From positions 43,944 through 53,869 of the forward strand of contig DLOU01000003.1 in NCBI GenBank assembly GCA_002477275.1: a stretch of DNA of 9,926 nucleotides. The letters are read 5' to 3'. Position 1 is the first letter of the stretch. Each line of letters starts with the position of its first letter. The stretch is from Caryophanales bacterium UBA7476. Lineage in GTDB: Bacteria; Bacillota_I; Bacilli_A; RF39; UBA660. The position numbers were made by a program, and so were the translations under genes. Below are positions 7,489 to 9,926 of this stretch, one piece after another. Below the pieces are notes generated by a model. The model was not told the DNA's origin and ran no database searches. It saw only the letters and a list, made by a program, of their open reading frames with translations.

Positions 7489-7532
7489 AAAAAAAGGGTC
7501 AATAAATTTATTAATTATTTGACTCTTTTTTT
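7489..7532. terminator. Bidirectional intrinsic terminator between convergent genes
   Basis: A 14-bp stem pairs 7489-7502 with 7519-7532 (one G-U pair, 16-nt loop). It has seven A's on the left flank and seven T's on the right, so it yields a hairpin plus U-tract on either strand. It ends the lipoprotein transcript on the plus strand and the GT-C-like transcript on the minus strand. The right arm and part of the loop lie inside the 3' end of the minus-strand gene (its last codons K-K-E-S-N-N and stop at 7511). Confidence 0.82.
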
Positions 7533-9031
7533 ATGTTTATTGAATAATCATCTTTTGATTTTTTCTTTAATATGACGAAATTTTCGTCTTTATAAATCTC
7601 TTCATAATCTTTATCTTCTTTTATTATATAGTATAAATTATCATTTTTATTAAATAACGCATAATTTATATTATACTTCTCAAATATTTCTTTATAACTA
7701 GTTATTTTTTTATAAAGATTTATAGCATCGTCAAAAACATCTAATCCTTTTTTATTAAATTCTTTGAAATATAAATCACATCTTGGATCAATAAAAACTG
7801 GTATATCATTAAATAATATATAACTTCCTATGTCATAATCATTATACATTCGTATATTTTTATAATCTAAATTCTTTTTTATATATTCTACTGCCTCTGT
7901 TGGATATACTTTTTTATTAATATAATCCCCTTTTAAATTTTTCTTTAAACCTATAATTCCTACTATAATTATTAATACTAATAAAGGTATTAAAACTTTT
8001 GCTCTATTAAAAATAATATTACCTAATAATTCCAAAGTATTATCTTTTTTATTTTTAAATTCATTAACTAATAATTTGGTTAAATAAAGTAATACAATAG
8101 TGTAAAAGAAACAAATATATCTTACTGATATTAAAGATAGAATTATTATTCCTATTATCATAAATAAATCTCTTAACTTTACATTGCCTTTAATAAAGAA
8201 GAAAATCGAAGTAATAAAAATGAACCATGGTTCTTTTATTGGTTGGAGTGGTTGATGTTCATTTATATATTTTTGACTATCACCTAACATCGTTTTAAAT
8301 ACATATGTATAGCAAATTCTACTTGGTGTTAATAATCCCATTAGTAAACATAGTATAAAAGCTACAAAAACCAGCTTTATATTATTAACTTTTTCAATAC
8401 TGATATTTCCTATTTCTATTCTTTTTCTATTTTTCTTTTTTATTAATAAATATATAATTTGCTCACCAAAAAACGGCATAAAAAATATAAAAAACATCAG
8501 CCAGATTGTTCCATGAATATTTGCTATTAAAAGTGATGATATCATTAAGAAAATAATATATTTTTTATTACCTGTTTCTATTAGCTTATTTATAAAATAC
8601 ACTTCTAAAAATAATAATATAGTTGAAAAAACTTGACCCCTTGCTACTATAAAATCTCCTAAAATAAATATACTTATTATTGAAACAAAGAGTGCTAAAA
8701 AGTCATTTTTATTTACTTTAAGGTTTACCATATATATAGATAGAATCAATAGTATAAAACTTATTATATTATTTATATGAACACCTAGAAAACCAAATTT
8801 ATTATATATTATGTATACGTATACAGAATAAAGCCAATGAGGATATGTATAAGTTAATCCTTGAATAAAACTGAAGTGTTCTTTAAAATCTATTCCGTGA
8901 TTTAATATATACTCGCCTATTTTTATTAAATAAAAAGTATCCTTATTTTTGTCATAATTTTTTATAGTATAACAAGCACACAAAAAAGTTATTATTAATA
9001 TTGAAATTATTTTACTTTTCTTATTTTTCAT
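7511..9031 (-). CDS. GT-C-like multi-pass membrane protein (predicted glycosyltransferase)
   Basis: A 506-residue polytopic protein with about ten membrane segments and a C-terminal hydrophilic domain (about 365-506). The layout matches a widespread uncharacterised GT-C-like family. The first external loop has Asp31 in KDTFYLIKIGEYILNHG, corresponding to the usual D...W/Y..GEWIL pattern. Further family marks are VARGQVFS (129-136), ANIHGTIW (170-177), NEHQP (257-261), MYNDYDIGSYILF (395-407) and PVFIDPRCDLYF (411-422). GT-C enzymes transfer sugars from lipid-linked donors on the outer face of the membrane, so a role in glycan building or surface-protein glycosylation is likely; the substrate is unknown. 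The gene is 11 nt after its upstream neighbour and ends in the shared terminator. Its bases are visibly more A/T-rich than the giant Cys-rich gene. Start supported by AAGGTGA 6 nt upstream. Confidence 0.78.
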   Translation of the reverse strand: MKNKKSKIISILIITFLCACYTIKNYDKNKDTFYLIKIGEYILNHGIDFKEHFSFIQGLTYTYPHWLYSVYVYIIYNKFGFLGVHINNIISFILLILSIYMVNLKVNKNDFLALFVSIISIFILGDFIVARGQVFSTILLFLEVYFINKLIETGNKKYIIFLMISSLLIANIHGTIWLMFFIFFMPFFGEQIIYLLIKKKNRKRIEIGNISIEKVNNIKLVFVAFILCLLMGLLTPSRICYTYVFKTMLGDSQKYINEHQPLQPIKEPWFIFITSIFFFIKGNVKLRDLFMIIGIIILSLISVRYICFFYTIVLLYLTKLLVNEFKNKKDNTLELLGNIIFNRAKVLIPLLVLIIIVGIIGLKKNLKGDYINKKVYPTEAVEYIKKNLDYKNIRMYNDYDIGSYILFNDIPVFIDPRCDLYFKEFNKKGLDVFDDAINLYKKITSYKEIFEKYNINYALFNKNDNLYYIIKEDKDYEEIYKDENFVILKKKSKDDYSINIKKESNN

Positions 9032-9037
9032 TTCAAG

Positions 9038-9044
9038 TCACCTT
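9038..9044 (-). promoter_or_regulatory. Ribosome binding site overlapping the upstream stop codon
   Basis: AAGGTGA on the minus strand, 6 nt before the ATG at 9031-9029. It shares bases with the upstream TAA stop, the same TAAGG-type arrangement seen at 5432-5438. Confidence 0.65.
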
Positions 9045-9926
9045 AATCTTTTATTAACTTATTATCATTAGTATAAACAGAATAAACTGTTTCATTAATA
9101 TACTCATTTTCTAAATATTCATCATAAGTTTCTTCTACATATTTTAATATTTCCAAATTTATCTGTTCGTTTTTTAATCTATTATATATGCAATCCTTAT
9201 TAATAATAAACATACATTTATTGTCACTACAATAATCTTTAATTTCTCTTAAATACTTTTCCTTCCCTTTATATCCCAGATTTCCTGTCCATATGAAATC
9301 ATACTTATTTATATTTTCGTTTAAATCTAATTTAAATAAGTAAGAATCTCTTGAAAAATAAAATATTCTATAGACTTTTCTTTTTTTAGATAATTTTTGA
9401 TTTATTTTATGAATTATTTTATATTGTTCAAGATAATCCTTATCTTGAATATAATATTTGTTTTTTAATTTTATTGTCCTTACTCTATTTAAATCTTCAA
9501 TATTTATACTAATAAATATTAGTATTGAGATTATTATTACAATAATTGATATAAAAATAGAAACATTTCTTTTTCTTTGCTCGTCTATTATGTAAACAAA
9601 TAGTGGAAAAATTGCTAGAAAAATATGGCGAATTTCAAATAATGGATAACTCATTCCTAAATAACAAAGCATATAAATTAAGTATTTGTCTTTCTTTATG
9701 TTTTTAATTATATATATAATGGATAATACTATAAAAATAATTGAAAAATCATAAGTTAAATTTTTAGAAAAAGATAATAGTCCTAAAATCGTATAATTTA
9801 TAAAGCCTTTAAATACTCCATTAATAATCATAATTATTATTATTGTTAATGATGTTATAGAAAAAGATATAAATCTTTTTAATACAATTTTTATGTTTTT
9901 TAAATTTAATATTATTGTTGGAATAA
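9043..9926 (-). CDS. Multi-pass membrane protein, possible GT-C relative, 5' end outside window (partial)
   Basis: The frame stays open upstream of the ATG at 9831 to the window edge (31 more codons with no stop, including another hydrophobic stretch), so 9831 is probably an internal Met and the gene starts beyond 9926. About 293 residues are visible. Several membrane segments occupy the first half, and a hydrophilic, Lys/Asp/Tyr-rich C-terminal part of about 150 residues follows. The order of hydrophobic helices ending in an (I/V)R-(H/Y)-I type segment, then a soluble C-terminal domain, resembles the downstream 506-residue protein (compare IRHIFLAIFPLFVYI with VRYICFFYTIVLLYL). The sugar-site marks seen there (NDYD, FIDPR) are absent here, so it is either a diverged paralogue or another envelope membrane protein. 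Four cysteines lie near the C-terminal half (DYCSDNKC and KDCI among them). It is co-transcribed with the downstream gene by spacing. Confidence 0.6.
   Translation of the reverse strand, partial: IPTIILNLKNIKIVLKRFISFSITSLTIIIIMIINGVFKGFINYTILGLLSFSKNLTYDFSIIFIVLSIIYIIKNIKKDKYLIYMLCYLGMSYPLFEIRHIFLAIFPLFVYIIDEQRKRNVSIFISIIVIIISILIFISINIEDLNRVRTIKLKNKYYIQDKDYLEQYKIIHKINQKLSKKRKVYRIFYFSRDSYLFKLDLNENINKYDFIWTGNLGYKGKEKYLREIKDYCSDNKCMFIINKDCIYNRLKNEQINLEILKYVEETYDEYLENEYINETVYSVYTNDNKLIKD

Noticed and set aside
1..9926. CRISPR array, tRNA, rRNA, insertion sequence or prophage parts
   Set aside because: No regularly spaced direct repeats, no cloverleaf-like sequence, no transposase or integrase frames and no terminal inverted repeats were seen.
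1..9926. Alternative genetic code with TGA read as Trp
   Set aside because: Trp codons I read are TGG and no in-frame TGA was noticed. All six visible stops are TAA, so the window gives no positive evidence for recoding, though it cannot exclude it.

Overview
The window reads as the chromosome of an AT-rich, low-GC Gram-positive-type bacterium (Bacillota, possibly one of the uncultured gut Bacilli or Mollicutes-adjacent lineages). The evidence is strong purine-rich Shine-Dalgarno sites (AAAGGAG, AAGGAG, AAGGTG), a class B-type sortase, a lipoprotein with a lipobox, and very A/T-biased coding. Tryptophan is encoded by TGG where I read it, all six visible stop codons are TAA, and I noticed no in-frame TGA. 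Every base outside about 120 bases of intergenic DNA is coding. Lineage is inferred from style only; no rRNA or housekeeping marker is present.

Region 1 (1-7001, minus strand, transcribed right to left) is a compact four-gene unit: a polytopic membrane protein with an external DUF4352-like domain (5436-7001), a membrane-anchored DUF5011/Ig-like protein with two repeat-like C-terminal domains (3672-5423), a class B-type sortase (2874-3653), and a very large secreted cysteine-rich protein whose open frame starts at 2881 and runs off the left edge of the window (at least 960 codons). Gaps are 12 and 18 nt and the last two genes overlap by 8 nt, so this looks like one cell-surface operon. The large protein is the natural candidate substrate of the sortase, but its C-terminus, where a sorting signal would be, lies outside the window.

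Region 2 (7002-7487) holds interlocked divergent promoters and a plus-strand gene for a small thioredoxin-fold lipoprotein with a CSHC active site. Its position back to back with an operon making a protein with about 35 cysteines suggests, but does not prove, a role in extracytoplasmic disulfide chemistry for that protein.

Region 3 (7489-9926) starts with a bidirectional terminator shared by the convergent lipoprotein gene and a minus-strand pair of polytopic membrane proteins. One (7511-9031) closely fits the GT-C-like family of multi-pass membrane proteins; the other (9043 to beyond 9926, 5' end outside the window) has a similar layout and may be a relative. These look like envelope glycan or glycosylation functions.

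Overall the window is an envelope-biogenesis locus: sortase, a giant Cys-rich exported protein, two accessory membrane-anchored ectodomain proteins, a redox lipoprotein and GT-C-like proteins. The four-gene sortase unit with the giant Cys-rich protein does not match any system I can name.
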